Positions 48,203 through 61,559 are shown, counted from the first letter of the stretch. The stretch is 64,000 nucleotides of DNA from Taenia hydatigena (GCA_036345935.2 JADWOT020000004.1:14523467-14587466); one strand, 5' to 3'. Notes: a model not told the origin generated them from the letters alone. A program made the numbers and translations.

Positions 48203-49993
48203 ATGCGCAGTACCTCATTCGACATTAAAAAGCGGCGTTGAGTCAATTAACTGCAGCACGATGAGGATACGCAGCGGATTCCGACCTTGAGCACGTCTGC
48301 GGCTACGACACTGCCAACAGCAGCGAACACGAAACTGAAAATGTGATCACTAGTTAGCATGCATTTAGGTTGTTTGCCAAATTTAAAGATATATTTCCAT
48401 TTGACCGCAATTATGAATTACACGAAAAATGCGCTTTCATGTTAATCATTTGATGCACACTTGCATGCACAATTATGCCTAGAATTATTATCTTTAAGCT
48501 AAAAATTATCCCACAGATGCCTAATCAAGTCTACATAAAAACATTAATTTCGATTACTCAAGCATTCATCTCTACATACTCAGTTAAACATGCATGCATG
48601 ATTAATGGTAATGTCATTCTTACTCAACAAAAGACCAAAATTAATCTTATCACCAGAATGTTGCGTAGGTAGCTACGCATTTAAAGCTAGAATTTTCGGT
48701 TCGCTTAAGTTTTATGCACAAACTTATACAAATGCTCAAATTGTTTGCTCAGAAAACACTTTACTTAAGGATGGCTCAGTCATCATGCCATTTAATAGGA
48801 TGCATGCCGCAGTAATGGGTGAAGATTCCAGAGTTCTTTGCCAACACCTAGTCACAAGTCACTCGATACGATCGAGTTAAGCCTGTGATTTTGCTGATTT
48901 TGCGAACTTCATTTAAGCATTAGATTTCCCTTGCCTTAGGCAAGTCGATCGCTTTAGTAAAGAAATGCAAGTTCAATCACGTTGTGGTGAAAACGTCGTG
49001 TGCAGAGTGTGATGCGTCAGGCAGTGGGTGAAGTGATTTAGGCGTGGATGTGGGGAGGCAGGCAACTGCGAATCAAATGCGTTCATGTGCACTCATCTGC
49101 TACATCGCCAGATGATGCTGTGAAGCAAGCGCGATCGCTTTAACCTCAAGCATCACTAGCACACTATCCTCTCTCTTCGGAGAGTGGGATGCTATGGAGC
49201 ATATAGCAAAGAATTTTCTAATAAGGCGTGCTCACATGAACTGTACACAATTGAATTAAGCAATTCATTGTGACAGGCAAACTGAGAGTTTCTGCTCTCT
49301 CTTTCCATTTGTAAATCGGAAATAGGTATTGCACTTTGTTGCCATCTATGCATCTATAACTTATCTTGTTCACATGTACGCTATTTACTTCGAAATCACA
49401 TCCCAAAAGAGTTGGGCAGCTAAACTAAATCCCAACGACAATTGCTGCGGATAAAATGGTAGTATTTTTGCGAGCCGAAGCAATCACTATCAAATACACT
49501 TGTGCTGTACGAGTGTGCTTAGAAAATCCAACCTCCTCAACACATTGCTCACGACTGCGGGTTCGAAAATTCGAATAAAATGACAGCAGTAGACGCCTAA
49601 GATTTGAGGAGTTGGCAAGCATTTCGGATGTCGAGTGGTTGTTAAATTTTGACCCTAGCGTCTACCAGCTTCATCTCTAGTTGATTACCATGAGAGCTAC
49701 ACCGCAATCGTTCATTAATGGCAAACCCATCTCACAGGTGCGTAGAAAGCTTGCCAATGTTTCCCATGGCACCTTTCCTCTTTGTAAGCCCTCCATGTAT
49801 TTAATATGTAAGGCTACGTGTGTGCATGAAAGTGCTTTTATCCTCCCACTTGTGACATCCAGATCTCTACCGTCTCGTACAAAACAATACCTTAAGAATA
49901 TTTCCGTATAACCTTGAAATCTTCTTTTGGCTCCCTTTTTTCAATCTATGGATCCGATTTCGCCAAGTACCCTTTAGAGTATGCTCCCCTCTC
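48203..49993. other. right flank of copy 2, no recognised gene
   Basis: Unique sequence. The plus-strand frame 48605-48880 (ending VLCQHLVTSHSIRSS) and 49681-49911 are open but unrecognised; the latter lies just upstream of the galactosyltransferase relic and could include its N-terminal part. A UUCG-type hairpin (ctctc-ttcg-gagag) sits at 49171-49184. Confidence 0.4.
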
Positions 49994-50770
49994 ATGCACC
50001 CACAAGCCACAGATGGGCTCGCCGGTGGATATTCTTGCCCTGACGTGGTAATTGTCTACAAGTCAGGAGTCTACAACTTTGAGGAGAGAAGTCAACTGCG
50101 CAAAGTCTGCTATCTCTACTGCCCGGATGTCAATATTTACTTCATCTTCTTTATCGGTTTGCCGCGAACTTTGCTAGACAATGTATTCCAACGAGGCGGA
50201 TTTAATATGACGCTTAATAGCAGAGCAGAAAATAAACTATAAACATGCTCCCAATACCCATCGAGGACGGTGGAAATGCTTTCCAGGGAATTGCAAAAAT
50301 ATGATGGCCTACTTGACGCCGAAAACGTTCCACGCATTCCAGTGGGCTGTTTGATTTTGTCGACTCTACAAACCCATCCGCGTCTTTCTTGATGACGACT
50401 ATGCCGTCAATACCAAAAAGTTATTCACATTTGTACGTAGCCTAGCACCGGAACTTTGAGAAAATATGAACTACGGTTGTGAAGTGATTGCGAATCCTAT
50501 CTTCCGGCACACCAGTCCGTAAAATAAGAAATGCGTTTATTCTCGCAATGAAGGATGGGCTGCAATAAAAGTTACACTAAAAGCGTATGCATTCCTCAAC
50601 TCAGCACCAAGACTACTTTCCCTGTTTGTATCATGGCTATCTCTATTGGCAGGACTGCGTTCTACCTTCGAACGGTCATTGCCATCACGAAAACTAGTCG
50701 TCATGCAAAAGCGTGGCAATTTAGACTGGAGGAAGGTAGAACTGTCAATTTCATTGAGAACAATCAAGAG
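49994..50770 (+). pseudogene. GT31 beta-1,3-galactosyltransferase pseudogene
   Basis: GT31 landmarks appear in order but in shifting frames: VVIVYKSGVYNFEERSQLRK (the R-x-x-I-R-x-T-W region), NIYFIFFIGLPR, an in-frame TAA at 50240-50242, ELQKYDGLL, LFDFVDS (the DFxDSYxNLT block, cut short), VFLDDDYAVNTKKLFTF with the metal-binding DxD, IFRHTSP followed by a stop and NKKCVYSRNEGWAA, and FPVCIMAISIG. The family normally has about 60-70 residues between DFxDSYxNLT and the DxD; here the two are almost adjacent, so an internal deletion is likely. Intact members are Golgi type II membrane enzymes that add galactose or GlcNAc to glycans. No signal anchor is evident upstream. I am confident of the family and of the damage; the exact acceptor specificity cannot be told. 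Confidence 0.8.
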
Positions 50771-53120
50771 TGAATGTGGGGCTTATCATAAGGATCACTT
50801 CACGTTCACATTCTAACCCAATCTCTCTGACGGAACGTCCCCACCTAACTTTGTTGAAGATGGGCTTCTAAAGCTTAGTGGTGTTAAGAGAGCTTAAGAC
50901 AGCGGCGATCTAGTATTTTACACGCTCATGTACTTAGCATCCTTACAGAGTCGCAGTATTGTAGGCGCGCGATACCTACTAATTATTTTTTACTACATAG
51001 CGGCGAAAATCGTTAAGTATGCATATTCTTGCCTTTTACTCATTGTGAATCAAGAATAATGCGGATGGTGGGTGAAAGATTTCGAAGCGTTACCTTGTAT
51101 AGAGGTGAAGATGGGTAACTCCGATGAATAATCAGCGAGGATATTAATCGTCCCTTATCGGAGAAATTTTTGATTAAATAGTTATTTGAATGTCTAAGCA
51201 TTTGCAAAAATCAAAGACATAAGATTAAATAAAAGTTGTACGGCTTCTTTTAAAATATCGTATATCTAGGTTTTTTCCAAATCAGCATATATTTGAACAA
51301 TTCTGTCGAGAAAACACGGTTCAATGCTTGAGGGTAGATCAAATTTAACAGCGATGGAAAACTGTATTGCCATAAATATCACGAATTCTAAAGTAGACTA
51401 CTCGTTTAATTAAAGCTTAATATAAGCGTTCGAAATACGGCTAAGAGACCAATGCTTTTAGCAGAATTATTGCTATCAGCAAATGCATGCAGTACCTTAA
51501 AGCCTATTTGAGGCAAATACTTTGGTGCTCTTGCAAGCAAAAGACACGAAAAATGGTAAGGATGCGAACTCACGATAGCATACTCAGAGTTCATACATCA
51601 ATCGCTGCTTCAATGTGCATACTATGTTGCAGCCCACAACTCGTCTGTTAGTTGCAAACGCTCGAGACTTCAACTTTTATTTATTTGTAATTTTTACTTA
51701 GATGTATGTTTCTGCATGGAAGTCTATGACATTAAGAAAGGCATACTACCCATGAAAAGCGGTAATGTATGAACCAGGCAATATTACAAAGAATCCCACA
51801 AGAACATTTCAGTATTTGTGCATCTAGTTTAGATCCATAAAGTAAGCAAAATGGTAATATTTATAGTTTTAACTGGCACTATGGGGTGGTTGTTTGAGGT
51901 AATGGCGGATGGGTAAGTGCATTTAGAATTTTAGGTAAACTAGTGCATATGCGTGAATCGAAATGCATATAGGTGGCAGCAATTTGTGAGCTCCTATAGG
52001 ACGGGATGATACTGCATTGAACAGCGGCAAAGCCAAATCGGTGCTTTAAGTTAACTCTACACTGACCTAGCCGTATCTATCCAAGCCCGCCTTGCTTACC
52101 CTATCGCATCATACCTGATTCTTAGTGGTTGTATAGGTTGTAGCATCGGTAGTTGCATGGTTATATGCTTCCGCTTTTGCAGCCCTCTGATTGGTTTTTA
52201 AACGATAATTAAGGTGGTCTGAGGTGGAGCTAAAATAACAAATTTTATGCTAATTTCACTCAAATTAAAGCATAGCTGCACGGAGATTTCCACGGCAAGG
52301 AGACTTACAATAGCTTATTTATGCTATCACTTGCCATGAAAAAGGTTTTGCAATATTCCAATCAGAATGTAAAAATCAGTTGTTGTTGCAAAGCTTTCAA
52401 TTAAACTGCCGAATTCGCAGTTACATCTTGCACTTACTCTAAAGAAATCAGGTCGTGCTCTTGATAGAGATGATGGTGATGCTGTCTTTTGACGAAGCGG
52501 GTATCCTCCGCTCATAAGTGCCTTTATGGTGCATTAATGATTTGATTAGAAACGCCTAGGGCATTTCCTTTTTCCCAACGTAGAATTAGGCCTTTAATGG
52601 TGTTTTAAGAGCTAAACAAAAGAAGATGTGCCATGTTCTGTACTTTGTTATTTGAAACTCAAAATGCGTAGGACAGAAAGATGCAACGCAAAGTAGGGGG
52701 CTTGCTATATCTACAAATTTTAAGCGTTTGATTAACTGCCTGATAGGGGAGATGCTCATAATTGTAACGGATCATTGGACACTCACCTAATCAAAAACTG
52801 TGTAGGAAAAGGAAAGTTTAACTGCATGCCATTGCGAGGAACAAAGGCAGTACGATACCGGAACACAACACAGAGAAGAGAATGCATATAGTAATGCAGC
52901 CGCTACTTCTTGCAGATGGGCCGAGGAAAGACAGGTGATGTTGCATTGCGTGCCGCCGCAGCTTTGGCATAGAAGGGATTCCACACCTCGTATTAAATCT
53001 TAGCCGGAGAGTTGATTTTATTGAGCAATGCAGATAGACAGATATGGCAAGGAGGCTAAAACTTTTCCTAGGGAACGGATTATGGGGATCTGAAGTGGCG
53101 TCAAATTGTCTAATCCCCAG
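50771..53120. other. no recognised gene
   Basis: AT-rich around 51180-51420. A minus-strand frame at 52787-52984 is cysteine-rich (CQSCGGTQCNITC) and followed by a donor-like gtgagt in another phase, but it has no partner exon. Confidence 0.4.
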
Positions 53121-53256
53121 TTCTTACAACTTTATCGATGCAAACATTTATCCAAGTGATGCACAGCAAGCTTTGGAACAAACTCCCATTCTTCGAGCAT
53201 TTTATCAGAGTTTTTTCCGTTTTGACTTTGTCAGCGCCTTTAGGACGACAGAAAAG
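53121..53256 (+). CDS. candidate internal exon, unidentified
   Basis: Bounded by an acceptor, taatccccag, and a donor, gtatca, 136 nt apart, with an open frame reading SYNFIDANIYPSDAQQALEQ and then an aromatic-rich FYQSFFRFDFVSAF. The frame also stays open across both flanking sites (53044-53364), so an intronless frame is the alternative. Composition looks protein-like. No family recognised and no neighbouring exon found. Confidence 0.3.
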
Positions 53257-56200
53257 GTATCACCTAATACAGGAGTGAGAATCAAACAACCTCTATCATC
53301 AGCTCAAGTGCAGCAGAAGTCACTGTCGTGGCCTTGCTACTTATATTGTAGCCACCGATCTTAAGTTTAGGCCAGTTAGCATGTTTCCGTTTATGGATGA
53401 GAATTATCTGCATTTATAGACCTATCATTTCTACATTGACTGTTTTAGTGTGATTCGCAGCCAGCTCTCGTGCACGTTTGTGCTGCCGATTAGCCCCTTG
53501 CATGCCTTAGGCATGCTTGTTTCATAGAATCTCTTCCTTGCTTCCACCAGTTCGACCACTATCTTGGCGGCGTGGTCGGAGGGAGGTGACATTGATATAT
53601 CAAGCTCCCTTTAATTCACTGCCTTACTTCTACATTTTGGCTCCATTTTGACCACATTTACGTCATTCACTCTTCAAGTCAGTGGGGTGTCTCTCCTCCC
53701 TCTAAGGCAAAGCAAATGATGAGACCAACATGGTAGCCAAGGTAGGATGAATAACTTCATTTTTAAGGGTGAGCAAGGTAGCTCATGCGACATGGTAAGG
53801 AACACAATAACAGAGTTTCCACTCAATAAATCATTCCTAAATTACCTAAGCTGCTGATGAAAGCACCCCTGAGTGTGGTACACGATTGGCATAATAACGT
53901 GAGACAATGTAGAGCACTCAGAATGGGAGGTCTCATTATGATGTTTGGATTTTTCTGCAACAACTTGGCATTTCAGAGCATGAATTACTGACTGATGACG
54001 AAGGACAGAAGAAAAGTTCTAATTACAGACATCCGCAGCACAGTGATATAACGTAAGGCGATGTGATCTTGATTGCTTTAATGGTTAATACGACAACCTA
54101 GATTTGACACAGTGTAAAGTGTTTGGAAACGAGTCACATGAGTAAAACTTTCAAGAAATCGAGTTAGAAGCGCAAAACAGTTTTGCTCTTTAAAGGAAGA
54201 TGTTCTTCAAGAAAACTTTAATACTCCCCCTTGACTATCCGCATAAATGGACGGATATTACTCATCCTGACATGGACCGATGCACCCATGTTAACATTGT
54301 CCCCGCAGTCGTCAAAGGGCACCAATCAGAACGAGCCAAATCAACTGGCGTTGAGGTGCGCGACAAAGGTTGATGCAGTCGTTGAAGTTGAATGAACCAT
54401 CCTCTGCCTGATACCGCACTTCCATGGTAATGAAATTTTGCTGTCTACAATGGACGGAAGGACATTTTTACCAGTTTGTTTCATAAGTCATAGAGTCATT
54501 TCCGGTTTGCGTAGCCTTGGACATTTCCATAAATGCATTGGAACCTCCACGGTTGAGCAAAATTTGTATGGAGAATGTTCAACTCAAGCATCAGGGTCTA
54601 CACCACATATCTTGGTCTCTGACAAGCCAAATGTTGTAAGTGTACTGAAGCAATCCTAAAAATTCTTCACATCTTTTTTGGTGTTAAATCGTCTATTTTT
54701 GCATGCATCCACTACCTTTGTTTGCTTTGTACCAATCACGTAAATCCTTAATCACCTTATCAAGTCGGCTTCCTATTATGCAGTCTGGGCTACTTGTATC
54801 CACCACAACCGTAAAATTGCCCATTCCTAATGCAATTTAATGACAAGCGAGATGCCAATCAAAGGTGTTAATGACCAGGAAGGAGCCTTGCACAGTGAAT
54901 AAGTGCAAAGGCTGCTATACGGTAGAGAATGGTAGGGTAAGGTCATCAATTGCAAATGTTTTGCCATGGCTGAGCCTCATATCATGGCAGTGTGCTCTAA
55001 GTCCTATGTATGGAAAGATACTCGAGAGTTTCATATCGCAGCTCACTGCACACTGCTTCGCTCACACAGGCGTAGTCTATCTTCTGTGCTACCTAGATTA
55101 TCGGCACCCCAATGCTTGCAAAGTAAATCATCCATCTCTTGCAATTACTGCAGAATGAATCACTTGTTAAATAGGAAAACAATTTGTTGGTCAGACAAAC
55201 TTAATCGCTACGCATCCTGCTTTGCCAAATCTACTTGAGTTATTTCAAACGGCAACTTTGTGCTTATACCATCGTGCCGTGCGAAATCATGTAGGCCGAA
55301 AACCTACTATTAGGGAGGAAGGGCTCAGCTCTACCATTTGTACAAGCTGCGAGTTCTCTAAACACGCACCAGCAAATAGTGACATGGGTCACGAAATCTA
55401 CAGATAATTTGAATTATTCCTTTCCGTCACGATTTTGATTTCAAGGAGGGAGTCAACTGCGCGCATTTTGCTCTGGCTCCTTCGTTCAGCATTTATCTCG
55501 AGCTATATGGCTAAACCAAAGGAAGTGTTTCACTAGTTTTTCATTTCAAAGTTATCTGACACGAGAATGCCTAATTGAAAGGAGTTGTGGATGAGTAATA
55601 TGCTCTTTCAAGAGTGGGAGTTGAAAGGTCCCATTACTTTGAAAGCGGGAATTAGGACAGAACATTGACAACTGGTTTACTGGTCGACTGGTTGATATTT
55701 AACATACAGCTTAAATCATTTTAAACTAATAAACTAGTTTGAACGATCAGTTAGGCCCACATTCTTTATAAAGTCGAAAGTTGCTCTTTAGAATCTTTGT
55801 TGCCATTAGCTGCATCCGCTTTCTGTTTTGTGATCTTGTGCCCCTTCGTAAGAACCACGTGAACCATGATGCCTGCCATGAAAAGTTTGCCATGGATTTT
55901 CCATCAGCATTCACAAATCAGTGATGTAAGACTTGTAGAGGTCAAAAAACTGATATGAAAGCTAAGAGGCAGTTGAGCATAATTGAGACAATATATGCAT
56001 AGTTAAAAAAATAACATTTAAGACCCTTACCACTTTATCCTTAAGCATTAAGGGTCCCTTTGACTCTAGATAAACATGCCTTCCTTACAGAAGTCTCCAT
56101 TAATGACGTGCATAGTTAAAGCAAAAGGGCACGCCAAACACTTCGATATCGCCCCGTAGTTTCATTCAGCCCCACCCATTGTCCCGGCGTCTTACCTTGA

Positions 56201-58902
56201 CCTTAGCGGGTTCAGCTAGAACACTTAAGACACGTCTGTACCCCACTGCAGGCAATAGTAGACACAGTGAAGGTTGAAATTTTAATCACTAAAATGAGGA
56301 ACTACGGTAGCCTAAGCATCGTATTATGTCTGAAATCGCAAAATACGCTTCTTAGTTACTGTCAAAGTGGCTTTATTGAAAAATTGCTGCTTTAGACCAT
56401 ATTTCAGTCAGATAACCTAGCACAATTGATGCGCATCGAGCAAAATACAAGAAATGGCAGCACTGACAAGCTAGCAGATTTGTATTTTAAGGCATTTTAA
56501 AATCATAGCCTCTAATAGGCTGGTTCACCAAGATATTCATCTTAAAGGAGATTTTGTTCTTTAGCGCGATAAAGTTTTGCATATACTTCTACACAATCTT
56601 CAACAATAATATATAGTGCTATATTGAAGGTGCCTTTGCCTTTAATGTGAATATTCTTCCAGTGCTTAATGTCAACGTCTTCAAGATTTATGAAAAAGGT
56701 TGCAAAGGCGGCACGTTAAGTAGCAATCTTTAACATAATCGCGAAGGCTGCAGTGCTCGAAGTATTGGAAAACGGACGCAGAGCTTCAAGTGGAGAACGA
56801 GTGGCTTAATAATAATTTCAATTAGGTAAAACTTAAAAGGATAAAGCATAAAGAAACAAGCCGTGGCATATTTTTGAGCTCCGAGGGCGTCACATTCAAA
56901 TGCATGACATGCCTCTATCATCCAAAGTGCCAGCATTCCTCCTTTCCTCTCTTCCAAGTTCCTGCACATGTTCTGCCTATAGTAATGCCATGATACCGCC
57001 GGTTTTAAAACTGCTTTACCAAACGCTTAGAGTCAAAGCCTCACACTTAATGGAGGGAAGATTGGAAGGACTTGAGACTTGCAAAAGGTGGCAAATCCAG
57101 CTTTCGACGCTAATTCTACTATTCAAACATTAACAAGCACTGCTTGGACCCAATGGCATCCGATTTTGCTTAATTTTAAGGTTGTGTGATCACTTTAAAA
57201 ACAGCTTGATTAAAACACTGGATTAGTAGGCCAACTTAACGAAAATCCGTTGTTGCATAACAGAAACCTGTTAAATATATTGGCGCAGATTCAACAACTT
57301 AGGCCATTTGACCAGTGCTAAGGTAATTTCTTTAAAGTAAGCTTTGATTCATGAGAAATTCTTAAACGATTTTATTAAGTACCTCTAATCGACTGATTTT
57401 AAGAGAAAACGGACTAGGGCTAATAAAAGTGGACCTGTAATCATACCAATCCCCGAACAAGTTTGGGTACGTATAAATTAGTAAATATATGCATAGCCCC
57501 AAGAATTACATTTCCATGTGGCAACTTTTTAGGCCTTGGAACGGTACGGTGGATGGTGGATTTACTAGCCTACGCGTAGATCGTCCATAGTGTCGTCATT
57601 CTGTTGAATCGCGATTTAAATTTATTTAAAGGTCACCCTCATGTTGCCTATTGGTTAAAAAGCGTTGGTAAATAAAAGGATAAATATTGTCAACTCATAT
57701 TGATGGCAGCATATCAAGTAGTGCATAGATTAGTTCAAAAGAGGAATCGCCTAATTTGTGAGGACAAAAAAGAAATATTACCTTAGTTTACTCTAAAAAT
57801 TGTGTGCCGCTTATGGCTCGAACCTTGTCATTTAGAAATGAATGCAAGCATTCCGTTAATTGCTAATTAAATGAAAAAAAAACGCTGCAAACTTATATTT
57901 TACTCAGCAATATACTAATCTGTGTGACCACTTCAGTCTCTGTGAACATGCTAACGCTCCGCAGCGGGTATTGCCTTCAGTATCTCCCAGTCCTCCACCG
58001 CATCATTCGTATATGGCTCTTTCCCACCACTACAGATACTGTGTTTATCCACGGCATAAAAGAATGTAGTCAACCCTACTGTATAGTTTGGCAAGCATTC
58101 AAGGTTTCTACGGCGTAATTTTGGTGGGTTTAGGGTCTTCGAGCCATATTAGTAGCTGCCCAAGCTTTTCTTTATAGCTGGACAACATTCTCACTTCGTT
58201 TTATGATGTCATTCGTCTTCAGAGAGGTCTCAAGGCGTTGCAGAGTGCAGAGTCACACTAAATTCAGAGTCACTTGATTTGTGATACATTACTAAAAATG
58301 ATGGGCTCATTTTAAAAGTGGCCAGAAATATGGCATTGATGAGACAAATTAGCTTCATCATTAGCATTGCAGACCAAACGTCCTTCAACATTTCTTAGTG
58401 TTCACGCCATGTTCAGGATGCAAGTCAGAAGCCTAATTCACGTAGAGTATGCTAGCAGAATAAGAAGAGGCGTTCTTTTTAATTAAGAGGTCGTCTCAAC
58501 GGGATTGTTTACACTACATTCATGACCATTAAGAATGGCATTCCCCAAAATCCATAGGGGTGTCTAAATCAAGCCAGTAAACAGACAAGCTATATCAGTT
58601 CTACCCTACCTAATAAGTTTGAATTCTATCGACTACGAAAAACCTTCTTCCCACCTCAGTGCATTCTAATCATGAGTTCGTAACAATTTAATCCATGGAA
58701 AAATACAAATTTACAATGCAAGGGTCCATTGGGATCAATTGACGCTTCTCCCAGCCCGTGGCTGGCTAGCATTGCAGCCGAGTAAACTCTGTTTCACTTT
58801 TAGGCTGAGAATTTAGGTTTCCTTCAGGCCTAATCATTTTCGATTTAAGAACCCTATCTTACATATCAAATGATAGCGGATTAGCACGCCAGTAAAACAG
58901 TG
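53257..58902. other. no recognised gene
   Basis: The short frames 54438-54659, 54865-55158, 54966-55238, 56900-57133 and 57924-58118 (plus) and 56730-56969 (minus) have no convincing splice sites or domains. One peptide near 55130 has Cys/His spacing slightly like a retroviral-type zinc knuckle but no other Gag or Pol signal. There is a 17-base near-palindrome (gcatgccttaggcatgc) near 53502 and an A-run near 57872. Confidence 0.4.
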
Positions 58903-59767
58903 CTATTTGCTGCTCGCATCATCGCTCCATCTGTACCGCTGTACGTTTCGAAACTTGGCACAACGATTTGTATACCACACTTGAATGTGCGATTTGGCTA
59001 TGTTAAATCGCGCTGCCAGCCTCTCACGCGTACTCAGGTTGGGATATTTGTTCACTGCGAACAGTTTCTCTGACTCATGCAGCTGTTCTAGTGTGCAAAC
59101 TGCCTGCTGGCGGTTGGATGGACGTTGAGCTAAAGGAAAGTAACAAAGTATAAAGTAGACTGCAATGATACCGAGCGTAATCGTCCACAGAATAAGACAC
59201 CGCATTCGGTACGGCCTTGCCATTGATGTCATTAAGTGCAAATTGGACACATGCGGACGAGTAATTAACATTCAAGGTAATAAAATCCATATTAATAGCA
59301 TAATGTATATGTGTGTATGCATCGTGGCGGTGGCCAGCAACATGCAAGTCATGCTAGAAAGGGTTGCAGTAAAGTTGCTCGCTTCAGCTAAAGTGTGAAA
59401 TCTGCGAAATTCTGGTGCCGGACACATAAACGGGGCTACTACATTTCTGTGAAACTTACTCTTTGATGACAAAATTATGGCGGATTATAATGTCGCACGT
59501 TCTTTACATAATCATCCAATTTAATCCGAGTAACCGCAGTGTGGGATACGATCTCGGCCGTTAACTCAATCGTTCCCCCCATGCGTTACAGTGGTACTTG
59601 TTGGAGAATCAACTGCTAAAATGCTTACATGACTGCATGACTGCATCTTCGAGTCTATTAACGCTAATGGCATTACTTCCATTCTGCAGAAGGGAAACCT
59701 CAGGTAAACGGTGCTGAGAGAGCATCAACCCCGTCCAATTCAGGCGCTCATGGCTGCAGTGTAGGAG
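58903..59767 (-). CDS. PRD-like homeobox gene, last two exons
   Basis: Terminal exon 59129-58903 (227 nt, TAG) encodes a complete homeodomain. Using Q12/L13/F20/Y25/P26/W48/N51 as anchors, helix 3 reads HIQVWYTNRCAKFR, giving Y49, T50, N51, R52, C53. Upstream exon 59767-59629 (139 nt) ends at a strong donor, gtaagc, in phase 1, and the terminal exon begins after ctttag in phase 1, so they join cleanly across a 499-nt intron. YPN-x-STRERLA and the helix 3 pattern place it nearest PRD-like homeodomains, presumably a nuclear transcription factor. Oddities: C8 for Phe, Q5 for Arg, S16 for Leu and C53 for Arg, all normally conserved. Only 14 residues follow the homeodomain. The upstream exon accepts in phase 0 (cgctcag), so more 5' exons are expected. 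It may be a fast-evolving or dying gene; no frame damage is visible. Confidence 0.75.
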
Positions 59768-60848
59768 CTGAGCGAATGTGGGCATTTGGCGTTTGAGGCA
59801 TAAGCGAATCGAGTAAATCAATAAATTTTTCAGTCCTACTAGTTTTCAGACCGCTTTGATTTGTATGGAGATGGTTTACACAGACCCACACTTGAGGCTA
59901 GTGGTGATGCTTTCTCGAAGCGACGATGATCTAAGTGAGCAGATAAGAGGTATCTAGGCAATAAAGAGGTAAAAATATAGTTAGTAATACTAGTACAGTC
60001 ATCATTCACTGTACTCGTCAGCACCTACCAGAGTTTCTCAAAAAATGCGCCTGAATTTATGAAACTTGTTTCCACCTTACCATGCTTTGATAACCCTAGC
60101 AGACAGCTCCTCCATTTACCATAGCCTTCATTTTGCTTAGATTTTGTCCATTACGATGCTTCTAGGAATCAAAACAGTTCTATAGTCGTCCCTGCTCTAT
60201 ACCCATTCCTTAATACGATCACCCACCTCTCACACGACTTCCATACTCTTTTAGACAGCAATGAATGAATAATAGAATGATTTGGATATAGGGCTATTAG
60301 CTCTCACTTGAGGCGGTTGATATCTACAAACAATGGACTTGTTGTTAGGACCACCATGTTAGTGCCGAGGCCAAAAGCATGTCTCTTGACCCCTCCCTTC
60401 CCCCCAAGTCGCAGAGTTTGATGGGTCGATGTAATAGACTGTAGCCTCCACAATCGCCCTCTCCTACCTCACCCATCCTGGCACACCTGTGAAGTATTAG
60501 GATTGCAGTTACTCATGCTCCAAAAGACCTCAGCCCAACTGACCCTGAAAATCATTTTTAATAGACCAAGCCAGACTGTGCCATTGGGACAGCGCGCATG
60601 GGCACAAATTTGAAAAGCCAATTGTATTGCTGTCCCTGGGGATTGCTGCATCAGGTGCAAATGTTAGAAGCGATTCGTGCGTTGGAGGGACTTTACATTT
60701 TGAATGTTTAAAATAACTTCTTGCCTATTCTCCCAACTCCATGAGTCACGCCTCTTAAATTCCCCTCGTCCGGTTCCACTCCGTCCTATGTTAAAGGCTG
60801 CTGCATTTGCTGCGAACTCATGCCCACTACCAACACGAAAGGAACTGC
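59768..60848. other. probable 5' intron region of the homeobox gene
   Basis: No exon that joins in phase 0 to 59767 was found. A minus-strand frame 60660-60469 is open but lacks matching splice sites. Confidence 0.3.
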
Positions 60849-61196
60849 TTAGTCAAATTTATTGTAGTAATATTGCCGTTGCTGGTGTCGTGGGACAAGT
60901 GCGGCATAGGACGAAGATATCCTTGATGGATGTTGAAGATCTGAATTGAAATTCTGCATCACTGCATTTGATAGGCCAGGGTACATGTGTGGCACTGATC
61001 TGCTGAAGGCGTGGGAAGTTCCTTGGACTGTGCTCCTTGTGGAGTTAGGCAAAGAAGAAGTACCATTGAAAGGAAGCAATGGTTGCCGTAATTGATAAGG
61101 CATGCATGGGGAAGCTGTCGGCAGCACATGACTTTGGCTCGCATCTAGACAGGATGTTCCGTCGTTTCGTCGGTATGGAGTTTGCAAAAGAATATT
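60849..61196 (-). CDS. candidate exon, Ser/Gln/Pro-rich, possibly of the homeobox gene
   Basis: After an acceptor-like attaatag, 115 codons stay open to TAA at 60851-60849. The peptide is low-complexity, rich in Ser, Pro, Gln and His (for example PGLSNAVMQNFNSDLQHPSR, and near the end PRHQQRQYYYNKFD), typical of regions flanking DNA-binding domains in transcription factors. It lies 1.1 kb upstream of the homeobox exons on the same strand. I could not find a donor that would link it to 59767, so it may instead be the last exon of another gene or non-coding. Confidence 0.35.
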   Translation of the reverse strand, partial: NILLQTPYRRNDGTSCLDASQSHVLPTASPCMPYQLRQPLLPFNGTSSLPNSTRSTVQGTSHAFSRSVPHMYPGLSNAVMQNFNSDLQHPSRISSSYAALVPRHQQRQYYYNKFD

Positions 61197-61559
61197 CTAT
61201 TAATTGAAGCCAGTTTTCAAGTAAACACTAATCAATTCATTTAACGTAGATCAACACATTAAGGGACTTAAAAGTGATATTTGGGTATAAGGATGGAGAG
61301 ATTGGCCCTCACTGACATCCCTGGGAACGAACTTTCTAATGGCAAGCGTGACGACTCGCATGAAGCAGAAAATTAGGACTGTAGGCTCTGATATACTTTT
61401 TGTTGGTAACGCAAACTTTATTTAACCAGTAAGGTTTGCGTTGCAATAATGAAGACTGCTGCAAAAGAGAAGGAGGTAAGATGGATTTAAATTGGCGGGA
61501 GACCAAGATTGCGAAATATCCGCTTCTCAAGAGTTGTAGACGTCATCAGTGATGGTATT

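Noticed and set aside
54966..55238. Cys/His spacing like a retrotransposon zinc knuckle near 55130
   Set aside because: The C-x2-C-x3-H-x7-C spacing is not canonical and no protease, RT or integrase motif lies nearby.
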